Positions 1-8,801 of a stretch of 64,000 nucleotides of DNA are shown piece by piece (position 1 is the first letter of the stretch; the number at the start of each line of letters is the position of its first letter). The notes beneath the pieces were generated by a model. The model saw nothing but the letters and a program-made list of their open reading frames with translations. It was not told the origin of the DNA and searched no databases. A program made the translations under genes and the position numbers. The stretch is from Pseudomonas yangonensis (lineage in GTDB: Bacteria > Pseudomonadota > Gammaproteobacteria > Pseudomonadales > Pseudomonadaceae), in assembly GCF_009932725.1 (NCBI RefSeq), contig NZ_BLJU01000005.1, positions 248,001-312,000 on the forward strand, in the 5' to 3' direction.

Positions 1-573
1 GGCGTCAACGCAGCCGGCTCGTCGCGGCAGCAGGCGCTGACCTTTCCCCTGCCCTCGCGCCTGCTGCAGAACATGGATGGTGAGGCCGATCTGGAAACCC
101 TGCTGAAGCTCGCCGCGGCGGCCGTCTCGCGCTTGCAGACCCACCAGTTGTCGAGCCTGGCGCAAACCCAGGTGGACGCCAATGGCAACCTGCTGACCAC
201 CTGGCAGCTGGAGCTGCCCATGCGCCACCAGCAGGAAGTGATTCCCCTGCAGGTCAAATTGCAGCGCGAAGACAGCGGCAAGACGGAAAAACCGGAGCAG
301 AAGGAGACGCTCTGGCGAGTGGAACTGGCCTTCGAACTCGATCATCTCGGCCCGTTGCAGGTACGTGCGCAACTGCTGCGCGGCAGCCTGTCCAGCCAGC
401 TGTGGGCCGAACGCGCCGAAACCACCCATCTGATCAATGCAGAACTGGGTCATCTGCGTGAGCGTCTGCAGGCCGCCGGACTGGAAGTCGGTGAACTGGC
501 CTGCAGCCAGGGCATGCCGCCACAGGGGCCGAAGACTTCACTGGAACAACGCTGGGTGGATGAAACCGCATGA
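1..573 (+). CDS. FliK-like hook-length control protein, C-terminal part (truncated by window edge)
   Basis: The frame is open from base 1, so the N-terminus lies outside the window. The visible ~190 residues carry a Flg_hook-like C-terminal domain: alternating beta segments rich in L and Q, then a helix with the pattern LRERLQAAGLEVGELACSQG near the end. In FliK this domain contacts the cleaved C-terminal half of FlhB and switches export specificity. The stop overlaps the next gene (start at 570) by four bases, so the two are probably translationally coupled. That partner is itself an FlhB C-domain paralogue, which supports a FliK/FlhB-like pair. A canonical fliK lies at 21044-22282, so this is a second FliK-type protein. 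Related genes between the che operon and ccm genes are known in Pseudomonas; their function is not established. Confidence 0.6.
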   Translation, partial: GVNAAGSSRQQALTFPLPSRLLQNMDGEADLETLLKLAAAAVSRLQTHQLSSLAQTQVDANGNLLTTWQLELPMRHQQEVIPLQVKLQREDSGKTEKPEQKETLWRVELAFELDHLGPLQVRAQLLRGSLSSQLWAERAETTHLINAELGHLRERLQAAGLEVGELACSQGMPPQGPKTSLEQRWVDETA

Positions 574-911
574 GCCGCAAGCCGCAGCCCGAAGCCCGTC
601 AGGCCATAGCCCTCAACTACGACGGGCAAAACGCGCCGGTGCTCAGCGCCAAGGGTGATGACGAACTGGCCGAAGCCATCCTCGCGATCGCCCGCGAGTA
701 CGAAGTTCCGATCTACGAGAATGCCGAGCTGGTGCGTCTGCTGGCGCGCCTGGAGTTGGGCGACGCAATTCCCGAAGCGCTGTATCGCTGCATAGCCGAA
801 ATAATCGCCTTCGCCTGGTACCTGCAGGGCAAGACCCCGCCCGGCTTCGAAGCGGACGCGGAGCGCGACGTCACGCCGCCACTGCGCCAGCTCAAGGGGC
901 CGGCGAGCTGA
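570..911 (+). CDS. Stand-alone FlhB C-terminal-domain protein (EscU/YscU/HrcU-like)
   Basis: A 113-residue protein matching only the cytoplasmic C-terminal half of FlhB/YscU. NYDGQNAPVLSAKG aligns with the segment of FlhB just after the NPTH autocleavage site (KYDPEKGGAPMLLAKGG in the FlhB of this window). It is followed by IAREYEVPIYENAELVRLLARL and IPEALYRCIAEIIAFAWYLQ. No membrane segments and no NPTH motif are present, so it resembles the post-cleavage fragment made constitutively. The start ATG at 570 overlaps the stop of the upstream FliK-like gene. It may bind FliK-type proteins or export chaperones; this is inference. The family identification is secure, the role is not. Confidence 0.75.
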   Translation: MSRKPQPEARQAIALNYDGQNAPVLSAKGDDELAEAILAIAREYEVPIYENAELVRLLARLELGDAIPEALYRCIAEIIAFAWYLQGKTPPGFEADAERDVTPPLRQLKGPAS

Positions 912-961
912 GCAACTGCTGCCCTATGGACGCGTCGAATAAACCAAGTCTGGTAATTGCG

Positions 962-1000
962 CGGGCAGCAGCGCCTGCCCGGATACGCATCGACGATGCG
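962..1000. terminator. Two tandem hairpins between convergent genes
   Basis: The 104-base gap between the converging FlhB-like gene and the DUF2802 gene holds a 7-bp stem (962-968 with 975-981) and, directly after it, a second 7-bp stem with a one-base loop (986-992 with 994-1000). Neither is followed by a clear T-run in either direction, so intrinsic termination is only a possibility. Confidence 0.3.
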
Positions 1001-1015
1001 CTCAAACGCAGAGTG

Positions 1016-1438
1016 TTATTGCGCCTGCCCTGCCTTCGGTTTGTGCAGACGACTGATCAGCTCGGCCTCGGCCTTGCTCAGGCCACAGGACTGGGTCAGG
1101 TCCTCGACGCTGGCACCCATGCCTACCAGGCGCGCCGCCTGGGTGAAGGACAGGCTGCTGGGGTCGCGCTGCTCGATCTGGCTGACCTTGTCCGGCAGCG
1201 GCGCCACCACACGGCGCAGCTCATGCAGCTCCTCGCCCATGCGGATGCTGCCGGTCAGGTAGGTATCGAGGCGCTTGCTCAGCTCCTTGATCCGCGCATC
1301 GCGCGCGGCATCACGCTTGGCCTGCTCGGCCAGCAGGCGCTGCTGGTTGCGATACAGACCATTGCAGACGATGCCCAGTGCCACGCATAGCAAGGCCACA
1401 AAGCCCAGGGCCGCAGCGAGCATGGCAAACTCGGACAT
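1016..1438 (-). CDS. DUF2802 family membrane-anchored protein
   Basis: A 140-residue protein with one N-terminal membrane segment (about residues 5-27, FAMLAAALGFVALLCVALGI). A charged region likely to be coiled-coil follows (about 30-75, QRLLAEQAKRDAARDARI and onward), then a small C-terminal helical domain with SLSFTQAARLVGMGASVEDL, typical of DUF2802. It is the last gene of the minus-strand chemotaxis operon, three bases after cheW, as in P. aeruginosa (PA1465-type gene). The function is unknown. The C-terminal part, with a 'GLSKAEAELISRL' pattern, looks like a short helix-turn-helix, but DNA binding is not shown. Confidence 0.8.
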   Translation of the reverse strand: MSEFAMLAAALGFVALLCVALGIVCNGLYRNQQRLLAEQAKRDAARDARIKELSKRLDTYLTGSIRMGEELHELRRVVAPLPDKVSQIEQRDPSSLSFTQAARLVGMGASVEDLTQSCGLSKAEAELISRLHKPKAGQAQ

Positions 1439-1441
1439 GGC

Positions 1442-1921
1442 TCAGATGCTCTCCAGCTCCGACCACTCTTCCTCGGACATCATCTTGTCCAGCTCGACCA
1501 GGATCAGCAGTTCGCCGTTCTTGTTGCACACGCCCTGGATGAACTTGGCCGACTCGTCGTTACCGACGTTCGGTGCGGTCTCGATCTCGGACTGACGCAG
1601 GTAGACCACTTCGGCCACGCTGTCGACCAGGATGCCGACCACTTGCTTGTCCGCTTCGATGATGACGATACGGGTGTTGTCGGTCACCGGCGCCGAACCC
1701 AGGCCGAAACGCTGGCGAGTATCGATCACGGTCACCACGTTGCCACGCAGGTTGATGATGCCAAGCACATAGCTCGGCGCACCCGGTACCGGGGCGATCT
1801 CGGTGTAGCGCAGGACTTCCTGCACCTGCATCACATTGATGCCGTAGGTCTCGTTGTCCAGGCGAAAGGTCACCCACTGCAGAATCGGATCTTCGGCACC
1901 TTGTGCAGAACTTTTCTTCAT
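1442..1921 (-). CDS. cheW: Chemotaxis coupling protein CheW
   Basis: A 159-residue single-domain CheW protein that links chemoreceptor tips to the CheA P5 domain in the polar array. Visible hallmarks are the N-terminal strand region WVTFRLDNETYGINVMQVQE, then GIINLRGNVVTVIDTRQRFG and the later IVIIEADKQVVGILVDSV. The start ATG at 1921 gives the usual length. It lies downstream of the CheW-like parP in the che operon, which makes it the coupling protein of the main motility (F6-type) system served by the cheA here. Confidence 0.95.
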   Translation of the reverse strand: MKKSSAQGAEDPILQWVTFRLDNETYGINVMQVQEVLRYTEIAPVPGAPSYVLGIINLRGNVVTVIDTRQRFGLGSAPVTDNTRIVIIEADKQVVGILVDSVAEVVYLRQSEIETAPNVGNDESAKFIQGVCNKNGELLILVELDKMMSEEEWSELESI

Positions 1922-2016
1922 GTCCCTAGCCTCATCAAAAACCGCTCAGTGCGGCATGTGCGGGTCGAACCGCTTGTCATCAACTATAGAGCCCGATGGC
2001 GCAGGCTCACCAATTC

Positions 2017-2841
2017 TTAATGCACTTTTCCGCCATTCAGGCGTTTCGCCGCGCCGCTGGCGATCAATTCCGCCAGCGCCGCCACGTCGAGCAGTGCACA
2101 CATATGCTCGATCACCGTACCGGCCAGCCAGGGCCGCTGGGTACGCTGACTGCGCCATTTGACCTCGCTGGGGTCCAGGCGAATCGAGCGACTGACCTGA
2201 TGCACCGCCAGCCCCCACTCGTAACCCTGCACGGAAATCACGTACTGCAGGCCTTCGCGGAAGTCCTCGCGGTAGCGATCGGGCATCACCCAGCGCGCAG
2301 TGTCCAGCACCTTCAGGTTGCCTGCCTGGCTCGGCAGGATACCGAGGAACCAATCCGGCTGACCGAACAGCGGCGTCAGCTCCTGGCCTTCGAGCGGATA
2401 GATCGAGCCCAGGCAGATCAGCGGTACCGCCAGGGTCAGCCCCGCAACGTCGAACAACAGACACTCGAAGGGTTCCTCGGCCCAGGCCGGACGACCATCA
2501 GCGAGCAAGGCAGCCGGTTGCGGCGCCAGTTCGACAAGGGGCGCAACCTCTGGCGGCGCCTCTTCGACCACCGGCGCCTGTACGGGCACGAGCAACTCTA
2601 CCGGCGCAACGGGGGCCTGAACCTGCGGCTCGACCACAGCCGCGAGCGCGACTGGAGCAACAGTTGGCGCTACCGACTCGACCAGGCGGGCATCGCGTAC
2701 CTGCTCCTCGAGCACCGCGGCCTCGAATTCGTCCAGGCTGACGGACACCTCCAGCTCGGCAGCGGCTTCCTGCAACAATCCGTCGAGGTAGGACTGCAGG
2801 GCCAGCTGGGAACGTGTAGCGGTGGCGAGGTTACGACTCAT
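2017..2841 (-). CDS. parP: ParP-like polar array protein with C-terminal CheW domain
   Basis: A 274-residue protein. The first ~140 residues are low-complexity (repeated Val/Pro/Ala/Glu) with a short N-terminal helical tip (LALQSYLDGLLQEAAAELE). The C-terminal ~135 residues form a CheW-type domain (CLLFDVAGLTLAVPLICLGS, then WFLGILPSQAGNLKVLDTAR and YVISVQGYEWGLAVHQV). In Vibrio and Pseudomonas such proteins (ParP; PA1463-type) sit beside a ParA-like ATPase and tether CheA arrays at the old pole. The next gene upstream is that ATPase, which supports the assignment over a second CheW. Confidence 0.8.
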   Translation of the reverse strand: MSRNLATATRSQLALQSYLDGLLQEAAAELEVSVSLDEFEAAVLEEQVRDARLVESVAPTVAPVALAAVVEPQVQAPVAPVELLVPVQAPVVEEAPPEVAPLVELAPQPAALLADGRPAWAEEPFECLLFDVAGLTLAVPLICLGSIYPLEGQELTPLFGQPDWFLGILPSQAGNLKVLDTARWVMPDRYREDFREGLQYVISVQGYEWGLAVHQVSRSIRLDPSEVKWRSQRTQRPWLAGTVIEHMCALLDVAALAELIASGAAKRLNGGKVH

Positions 2842-2927
2842 GACAGGAACCCGAGATAAGATCTTTACAGCCTATCGGCCGCAGCATGCTCCGACTTGAG
2901 CAACCAAGTTCAACACAGTCATACATT

Positions 2928-3716
2928 TCAAGCCACCTGCGCCGCCGGCTGATGGCTCAGCAGATGCTTGAGCAGCGCCCGGTAGGCGATCACGCCGCGA
3001 CTATTGGCATCGAACTGCGACGGCGTACGCCCCGCCCGGCTGGCATCGCGCAAACGCGTATCGACCGGGATATAGGCCGGCCACAGGTGTTCCGGATAGG
3101 TGTTGCGCAGCACACGCAGGGTACTCATGGACGCCTGGGTCCGACGATCGAACAGCGTCGGCACTATGGTGTAGGGCAGCGCCTGCTTGCGCGAGCGATT
3201 GATCATCGCCAGCGTGGTGATCATGCGCTCCAGGCCCTTGACCGCGAGAAATTCGGTTTGCACCGGTATCGCTAGCTGCTGACTGGCCGCCAGGGCGTTG
3301 ACCATCAATACGCCGAGCAATGGCGGGCTGTCGATGATCGCGTGATCGAAATCCTCCCACAGCTGCGCCAGGCTCTTGGCGATCACCAGGCCAAGGCCAC
3401 TCTGCCCCGGCGACTGGCGTTCGAGCGTGGCCAGCGCGGTGCTCGACGGCAGCAGTGAGATATTCTCGTGGCTGGTGCTGTGCAAAAGCTGCTTGGGCAA
3501 CCCTTGCGGCACATTGCCCTGATGCAGGAACAGATCGAAGCAACTGTGCTCCAGCGTATCGGGATCATGACCGAAATAACTGGTCATCGACCCATGCGGG
3601 TCGAGATCGACGACGATCACGCGCTTGCCGGCATCGGCCAACAGGCCCGCCAGCGCGATGGAGGTGGTGGTCTTGCCGACCCCACCCTTCTGATTGGCTA
3701 CTGCCCAGACTTTCAT
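2928..3716 (-). CDS. parC: ParA-family ATPase ParC, positions chemotaxis arrays
   Basis: A 262-residue MinD/ParA-type P-loop ATPase. The deviant Walker A KGGVGKTTTS lies at residues 10-19 and VVDLDPHGSMTSYFG near 35-50. A later HAIIDSPPLLGVLMVNALAA is the Walker B/switch region. Its position between motD and the CheW-domain gene is that of ParC (PA1462-type), which recruits ParP and array proteins to the cell pole, rather than of a chromosome-partition ParA; no parB follows. The start ATG at 3716 places the P-loop at the expected N-terminal position. An 82-base spacer separates it from motD. Confidence 0.88.
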   Translation of the reverse strand: MKVWAVANQKGGVGKTTTSIALAGLLADAGKRVIVVDLDPHGSMTSYFGHDPDTLEHSCFDLFLHQGNVPQGLPKQLLHSTSHENISLLPSSTALATLERQSPGQSGLGLVIAKSLAQLWEDFDHAIIDSPPLLGVLMVNALAASQQLAIPVQTEFLAVKGLERMITTLAMINRSRKQALPYTIVPTLFDRRTQASMSTLRVLRNTYPEHLWPAYIPVDTRLRDASRAGRTPSQFDANSRGVIAYRALLKHLLSHQPAAQVA

Positions 3717-3798
3717 CTTCTCTCATCCTCCCGGCAAGAGGCGCTCAGGCCGAGAATGGCTGTCGCACGCACACGGCAGGCGACTTGGATTTGACGGC

Positions 3799-4608
3799 TC
3801 ACGACTGTGGAACCCCCGATGCTGACGCCGGTGCAGTTTGCGTGCCAGCCTCGGACTGCTGGGTCGCGGCACTGCCAGCGCCACGTCGGGTATCGAGGTT
3901 GCGCGAAATCACCAGCACAACCCGACGGTTTCGCCCCCTGCCCTCCGCAGTGGCATTGTCGGCCACCGGCTGAAATTCGCCATAACCCACTGCGGCCAGA
4001 CGTGAAGGGTCGACACCATCCATGGCCAGCATACGCACGATGCTCGACGCGCGCGCCGAAGACAGCTCCCAGTTGGTCGGATACTGGGCGGTTTGGATCG
4101 GCAGATTGTCTGTGAAACCTTCGACCTTGACCGGATTCTGGTACGGCGCCAGGATTTTGGCGACCTTCTCGATGATATCGAACGCCTGGTTGTTCGGAAT
4201 CGCATCGCCGCTGGGAAAAAGCAGACTGGAGCTGAGCTCGATCTCGATCCACATCTCGTTGCCGCGCACCGTCAGCTGATCGCTCTGGATCAGATCGCCA
4301 AAAGCCTCACGCACGCTGGAGGCGATACTCTGCAGGGTCGAGTCCGAGCTCGGGTCGTCCATCGAGGTGTCGTCCGGCTCGCTGGTACGCGGCCGTTCCT
4401 CGCCGACAGGAATCGGCTTGATCGAGCGATCCGGCTGATTGAACACGCCGGTCAGCGACTCCGAAAGAATCTTGTATTTGCCTTCGTTGATCGAAGAGAT
4501 CGAGTACATCACCACGAAGAAGGCGAAGAGCAAGGTGATGAAGTCGGCGTAGGAAACCAGCCAACGCTCATGGTTCTCGTGCTCTTCATGTTGCCGCCTG
4601 CGTGCCAT
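3799..4608 (-). CDS. motD: Flagellar stator protein MotD (MotB family)
   Basis: A 269-residue MotB-type protein. A basic N-terminus (MARRRQHEEHENHERW) is followed by the single membrane helix with the proton-binding Asp (WLVSYADFITLLFAFFVVMY). The periplasmic part is an OmpA-like peptidoglycan-binding domain (VEGFTDNLPI, NWELSSARASSIVRMLAMDG and the terminal GRGRNRRVVLVI). It pairs with MotC twelve bases upstream. In Pseudomonas, MotCD is the second stator set beside MotAB and is needed for swarming and swimming in viscous media. Confidence 0.95.
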   Translation of the reverse strand: MARRRQHEEHENHERWLVSYADFITLLFAFFVVMYSISSINEGKYKILSESLTGVFNQPDRSIKPIPVGEERPRTSEPDDTSMDDPSSDSTLQSIASSVREAFGDLIQSDQLTVRGNEMWIEIELSSSLLFPSGDAIPNNQAFDIIEKVAKILAPYQNPVKVEGFTDNLPIQTAQYPTNWELSSARASSIVRMLAMDGVDPSRLAAVGYGEFQPVADNATAEGRGRNRRVVLVISRNLDTRRGAGSAATQQSEAGTQTAPASASGVPQS

Positions 4609-4620
4609 GCCATGCCTCCA

Positions 4621-5361
4621 TCAGTCCATGAAGCCTTGCAGCTTCAGTTCGATGGAACGCGGATTCTCACCCTCGGCGATGGAGAGAATGCCCTCTAGCA
4701 GCATCTCGCGGTAACGCGACTGGCGCAGCGCGATGGACTTGAGCTTGTTGCCAGCCGGCAACAGCAACAGGTTGGCAAAGCCGACGCCATAGATGGTGGC
4801 AACAAAAGCCACGGCGATACCGCTGCCGAGCATGCTCGGATCGGCCAGGTTGCCCATCACGTGGATCAGCCCCATCACGGCACCGATGATGCCAATAGTC
4901 GGCGCATAGCCGCCCATGCTCTCGAATACCTTGGCGGCCTGTATATCGCAGGCCTCCTGGGTATAGAGATCGACCTCCAGAATGCTGCGAATGGACTCGG
5001 GCTCGGCACCATCGACGAGCAACTGCAAGCCTTTGCGCGCATACGGATCCGGCTCGGCATCGGCGACCGACTCCAGGCCCAGCAGGCCCTCCTTGCGCGC
5101 CACCATGCTCCAGCCAACCACGCGGTTGATGCCACCGATCAGATCGATGCGCGGCGGAAAGAAGATCCAGCGCAGGATGCCCATGGCACGCTTGAACACC
5201 TGCACAGGCGCCTGCAGGAAAGCAGCTCCCAGCGTACCGCCAATGACGATCAGCGCTGCCGGGCCGTTGAGCAAGGCCCCGGCATGACCGCCTTCCAGAT
5301 AATTGCCGCCCAGAATGGCAACGAACGCCAGGATGACGCCGATCAGGCTCAGTACATCCAT
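4621..5361 (-). CDS. motC: Flagellar stator protein MotC (MotA family)
   Basis: A 246-residue MotA-type protein with four membrane segments: two near the N-terminus (MDVLSLIGVILAFVAILGGN and the GPAALIVIGGTLGAAFLQAP region), a cytoplasmic loop with RKEGLLGLE, and two C-terminal segments (GYAPTIGIIGAVMGLIHVM and VAFVATIYGVGFANLLLLPA). The conserved Pro residues of helices 3 and 4 are present. It lies between cheB and motD and forms the MotC/MotD proton-driven stator. Expression is probably with the cheY-to-cheW operon, since spacing is tight. Confidence 0.95.
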   Translation of the reverse strand: MDVLSLIGVILAFVAILGGNYLEGGHAGALLNGPAALIVIGGTLGAAFLQAPVQVFKRAMGILRWIFFPPRIDLIGGINRVVGWSMVARKEGLLGLESVADAEPDPYARKGLQLLVDGAEPESIRSILEVDLYTQEACDIQAAKVFESMGGYAPTIGIIGAVMGLIHVMGNLADPSMLGSGIAVAFVATIYGVGFANLLLLPAGNKLKSIALRQSRYREMLLEGILSIAEGENPRSIELKLQGFMD

Positions 5362-5386
5362 ACGCTTGTTCCCGGCTTAACCCTGG

Positions 5387-6514
5387 TCACTGGCAGGCCT
5401 CGGTCAAGTGTCGACCGATATCGTCCAGGCCGTAGACCGCATCGGCCAGGTTGGCTTTGACCACCGCCATGGGCATGCCGTAGATCACGCAACTGGCCTC
5501 GTCCTGCGCCCACACCTGGCTGCCACCCTGCTTGAGCAGGCGCGCGCCTTCGCGGCCATCGGCGCCCATGCCGGTCAGAACCACGGCCAGTACCTTGTCG
5601 CCATAGGACTTGGCCGCCGAACCGAAGGTGATGTCGACACAGGGCTTGTAATTGAGGCGCTCGTCGCCCGGCAGGATTTTTACCGTGCCGCGGGCATCGA
5701 CCATCATCTGCTTGCCGCCAGGCGCCAGCAGCGCCAGGCCGGGGCGCAAAATATCGCCATCCTCGGCTTCCTTGACCTGAATGCGGCACAGCTTGTCCAG
5801 GCGCTCGGCGAAGGCCTTGGTGAAGGCGGCCGGCATGTGCTGGATCAGCACAAGCGGTGCCGGGAAATTGGCTGGCAGCTGGGTCAGCACACGCTGCAGC
5901 GCCACCGGCCCGCCGGTCGAGGTACCGATGGCTACGAGCTTGTACGCCTTACGCTTGGGTGCGGCCGATGCGGCTGCCGGTGCGGGACGCGCCGGCGCAG
6001 GCGCCGCGGGGGCCGGCACAGCGGGCCGTGTCGAAACGGCTGGACGACTAATCGGCGCCGCACTCGGACTGGCCGCAGTTGGCGCCGGAGCCACCGCGGC
6101 CGAACTGAAACGACGGTTGCTGCGCGCGATGCTGTGCACCTTCTCGCAGAGCAGTTGCTTGACCTTCTCGGGATTGCGCGAGATGTCTTCGAAGTTCTTC
6201 GGCAGAAAATCCACCGCGCCGGCGTCCAGCGCATCGAGGGTCACTCGAGCGCCTTCGTGGGTCAGCGAGGAGAACATCAGTACCGGCGTCGGGCAGCGCT
6301 GCATGATGTTTCGAACCGCGGTGATGCCGTCCATCATCGGCATCTCGTAATCCATGGTGATCACGTCGGGCTTGAGCGCCAACGCCTGATCGATGGCTTC
6401 CCGCCCGTTGGTGGCCGTGCCCACAACCTGGATGCTGGGGTCAGCAGACAGGATTTCCGAGACGCGCCGGCGGAAGAAGCCGGAGTCGTCCACCACCAGA
6501 ACCTTAACAGCCAT
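5387..6514 (-). CDS. cheB: Chemotaxis protein-glutamate methylesterase CheB
   Basis: A 375-residue two-domain response regulator that removes receptor methyl groups for adaptation. The N-terminal receiver has acidic D10 and phospho-acceptor D55 ([10 protein letters not shown]). An Ala/Pro-rich linker (about 140-187) joins it to the methylesterase domain with the catalytic triad S199 (IGTSTGG), H226 (LIQHMPA) and D319 (GMGADG). An upstream in-frame codon at 6541 exists, but ATG 6514 has a good AGGAG ribosome-binding site and matches family starts, so 6514 is chosen. It sits between cheA and motC in the operon. Confidence 0.95.
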   Translation of the reverse strand: MAVKVLVVDDSGFFRRRVSEILSADPSIQVVGTATNGREAIDQALALKPDVITMDYEMPMMDGITAVRNIMQRCPTPVLMFSSLTHEGARVTLDALDAGAVDFLPKNFEDISRNPEKVKQLLCEKVHSIARSNRRFSSAAVAPAPTAASPSAAPISRPAVSTRPAVPAPAAPAPARPAPAAASAAPKRKAYKLVAIGTSTGGPVALQRVLTQLPANFPAPLVLIQHMPAAFTKAFAERLDKLCRIQVKEAEDGDILRPGLALLAPGGKQMMVDARGTVKILPGDERLNYKPCVDITFGSAAKSYGDKVLAVVLTGMGADGREGARLLKQGGSQVWAQDEASCVIYGMPMAVVKANLADAVYGLDDIGRHLTEACQ

Positions 6515-6560
6515 ACACACTCCTAGACGGCGCGAAGCCAATGGCCCGCGCCGCGAAACA

Positions 6561-8789
6561 TCAGAACCGTCGAGCGTAGCGCTTGAGCATGCTCGGCACG
6601 TCGAGAATCAATGCGATACGTCCATCGCCAGTGATCGTGGCGCCAGACATCCCGGGCGTGCCTTGCAGCATCTTGCCCAGTGGCTTGATTACCACTTCTT
6701 CCTGCCCGACCAATTGATCGACGACAAAGCCGATGCGCTGACTGCCGACGGTGAGGATCACCACGTGACCTTCGCGCTGACCTTCGTGGAAGGCCTGCGG
6801 CACCAGCCAGCGCTTGAGATAGAACAGCGGCAGAGCCTTGTCGCGCACGATCACCACTTCCTGGCCGTCGACCACGTTGGTGCGCGACAGATCGAGGTGG
6901 AAGATCTCGTTGACGTTGACCAGCGGGAAGGCGAAGGCCTGGTTCTCCAGCATCACCATCAGGGTCGGCATGATCGCCAGGGTCAGCGGTACCTTGATGA
7001 CGATCTTCGAGCCCTGGCCTTTCTGCGAGAACACGTTGACCGTGCCGTTGAGCTGGGAAATCTTGGTCTTCACCACGTCCATGCCGACGCCGCGGCCGGA
7101 CACGTCGGAAATCTCGGTTTTGGTCGAGAAGCCCGGCGCGAAGATCAGGTTGTAACACTCGAACTCGTTGAGACGATCGGCCGCGTCCTTGTCCAGCAGG
7201 CCCTTCTCCACGGCCTTGGCCCGCAGCACGTCGGCGTCCATGCCCTTGCCGTCATCGGTGATCGACAAGAGGATGTGGTCACCTTCCTGCTCGGCTGACA
7301 GCACTACACGACCAGCGCGGGCCTTGCCAGCCTTCTCGCGCTCTTCGGGGGTTTCCACGCCATGGTCGACGGCGTTGCGCACCAGGTGCACCAGCGGGTC
7401 GGCCAGGGCCTCGACCAGGTTCTTGTCAAGGTCGGTTTCCTCGCCCACCAGCTCGAGGTTGATTTCCTTCTTCAGGTTACGCGCCAGGTCACGTACCAGA
7501 CGCGGGAAGCGGCCGAAGACCTTCTTGATCGGCTGCATGCGGGTTTTCATCACCGAGGTCTGCAGATCAGCGGTCACAACATCGAGGTTCGACACGGCCT
7601 TGGACATGGCCTCGTCGCCGCTGTTGAGCCCCAGACGTACCAAGCGGTTACGTACCAACACCAGCTCGCCGACCATGTTCATGATCTCGTCGAGGCGCGC
7701 GGTATCGACCCGTACGGTGGTCTCCGCTTCGCTCGCTGCCGGTGCCTTGTCGGCACCTGCCGCGGGAGCGGCGGGCGCACGAGCGGCGGCCGGCTCGGCC
7801 TTGGCCGGCGCCGGTTTGGCAGCAGGCGCAGGTGCCTTGGGAGCAGCAGCAGGCTTGGCTACCGCAGCAGGAGCTGGCGCGGGCTCGCTGGGCGGCACGA
7901 ACTTGCCCTTGCCGTGCAGCTGGTCGAGCAGCGACTCGAACTCGTCGTCGGTGATTTCGTCACTGGCCGGAGCGGGCGCTGCGGCAGCGGCCACCGGTGC
8001 CGTAACTTCGGCTGCTGCACCGGAGAACTGGCCCTTGCCATGCAACTGATCGAGCAGCGCTTCGAATTCGTCGTCGGTGATGTCGTCACCCGCCGGCGCG
8101 TCAGCCGCTACCGAAGCGACGGTAGCAGCAGGCGTCTCGACGGTGCCAGAGAACTGACCCTTGCCGTGCAGCTGGTCGAGCAGCGACTCGAACTCGTCAT
8201 CAGTGATTTCGTCGCTGGCAGCGCTCTCCGCACTCGGAGCGGCCGCCGGCGCGTCACCCAGCGCATCGAGCAGTTGCTCGAACTCGCTGTCGGTGATGTC
8301 TCCCGAAGCAGCAGAGGGCGCGGCTTGGAATGCCGGCTCTGGCTCTGGCTCCGGCTCCGGTTCTGCTTGCTGCACCGGCGCAGGGGCCGCTTCGCCGCCG
8401 CCCGGTTCGGCCAGACGTGACAAGGCCGCCAGCAGTTCCGGCGACGCGGGCGTCGGCTCACGCCGCTCACGTACCTCGCCGAACATGCCATTGACTGCAT
8501 CAAGAGCCTCGAGCACCACATCCATCAGCTCCGAATCGACGCGACGCTCACCCTTGCGCAGGATGTCGAAGACGTTTTCGGCGATATGGCAGCACTCCAC
8601 CAGCTCATTGAGCTGGAGGAAGCCTGCTCCGCCCTTTACGGTATGGAAACCGCGAAAGATGGCGTTGAGCAGGTTCATGTCATCCGGTCGGCTTTCCAGC
8701 TCGACTAACTGTTCGGATAACTGTTCGAGAATCTCGCCGGCCTCTACCAGGAAATCCTGGAGGATCTCTTCATCGGCGCCGAAGCTCAT
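6561..8789 (-). CDS. cheA: Chemotaxis histidine kinase CheA
   Basis: A 742-residue kinase. The P1 Hpt domain carries the phosphorylated His49 ([12 protein letters not shown]). Residues ~125-355 form a long Ala/Pro-rich linker with four acidic repeats (annotated separately). P3 dimerisation follows ([20 protein letters not shown]). The P4 ATP-binding domain has the N-box [28 protein letters not shown], and [19 protein letters not shown]. The C-terminal P5 domain is CheW-like ([13 protein letters not shown] and [20 protein letters not shown]). A clear P2 CheY-binding domain is not obvious; the linker repeats occupy that region. Phosphoryl groups go to CheY and CheB encoded alongside. Confidence 0.97.
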   Translation of the reverse strand: MSFGADEEILQDFLVEAGEILEQLSEQLVELESRPDDMNLLNAIFRGFHTVKGGAGFLQLNELVECCHIAENVFDILRKGERRVDSELMDVVLEALDAVNGMFGEVRERREPTPASPELLAALSRLAEPGGGEAAPAPVQQAEPEPEPEPEPAFQAAPSAASGDITDSEFEQLLDALGDAPAAAPSAESAASDEITDDEFESLLDQLHGKGQFSGTVETPAATVASVAADAPAGDDITDDEFEALLDQLHGKGQFSGAAAEVTAPVAAAAAPAPASDEITDDEFESLLDQLHGKGKFVPPSEPAPAPAAVAKPAAAPKAPAPAAKPAPAKAEPAAARAPAAPAAGADKAPAASEAETTVRVDTARLDEIMNMVGELVLVRNRLVRLGLNSGDEAMSKAVSNLDVVTADLQTSVMKTRMQPIKKVFGRFPRLVRDLARNLKKEINLELVGEETDLDKNLVEALADPLVHLVRNAVDHGVETPEEREKAGKARAGRVVLSAEQEGDHILLSITDDGKGMDADVLRAKAVEKGLLDKDAADRLNEFECYNLIFAPGFSTKTEISDVSGRGVGMDVVKTKISQLNGTVNVFSQKGQGSKIVIKVPLTLAIMPTLMVMLENQAFAFPLVNVNEIFHLDLSRTNVVDGQEVVIVRDKALPLFYLKRWLVPQAFHEGQREGHVVILTVGSQRIGFVVDQLVGQEEVVIKPLGKMLQGTPGMSGATITGDGRIALILDVPSMLKRYARRF
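7899..8300 (-). repeat. Four acidic motif repeats in the CheA linker
   Basis: Within CheA the motif (D/E)ITDDEFE(S/A)LLDQLHGKG occurs at residues ~194, 236 and 278, a regular 42-residue (126-base) period. A more diverged copy, [14 protein letters not shown], lies at ~164. The DNA is repeated as well. Ala/Pro spacers separate the copies. Each copy looks like a short amphipathic acidic helix. Confidence 0.9.
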
Positions 8790-8801
8790 ATTGTGTGCTC
8801 C

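Noticed and set aside
926..1390. Plus-strand frame opposite the DUF2802 gene
   Set aside because: Antisense to a conserved gene with an N-terminal membrane helix in the expected operon position.
2928..3716. Chromosome or plasmid partition ParA
   Set aside because: No parB or centromere-like sites nearby; location in the che operon next to a CheW-domain protein points to ParC.
7899..8300. 126-base periodic DNA repeats considered as a CRISPR-like or tandem array
   Set aside because: They are in frame within cheA and encode a conserved peptide motif; spacers code for Ala/Pro linker, and no cas genes are present.
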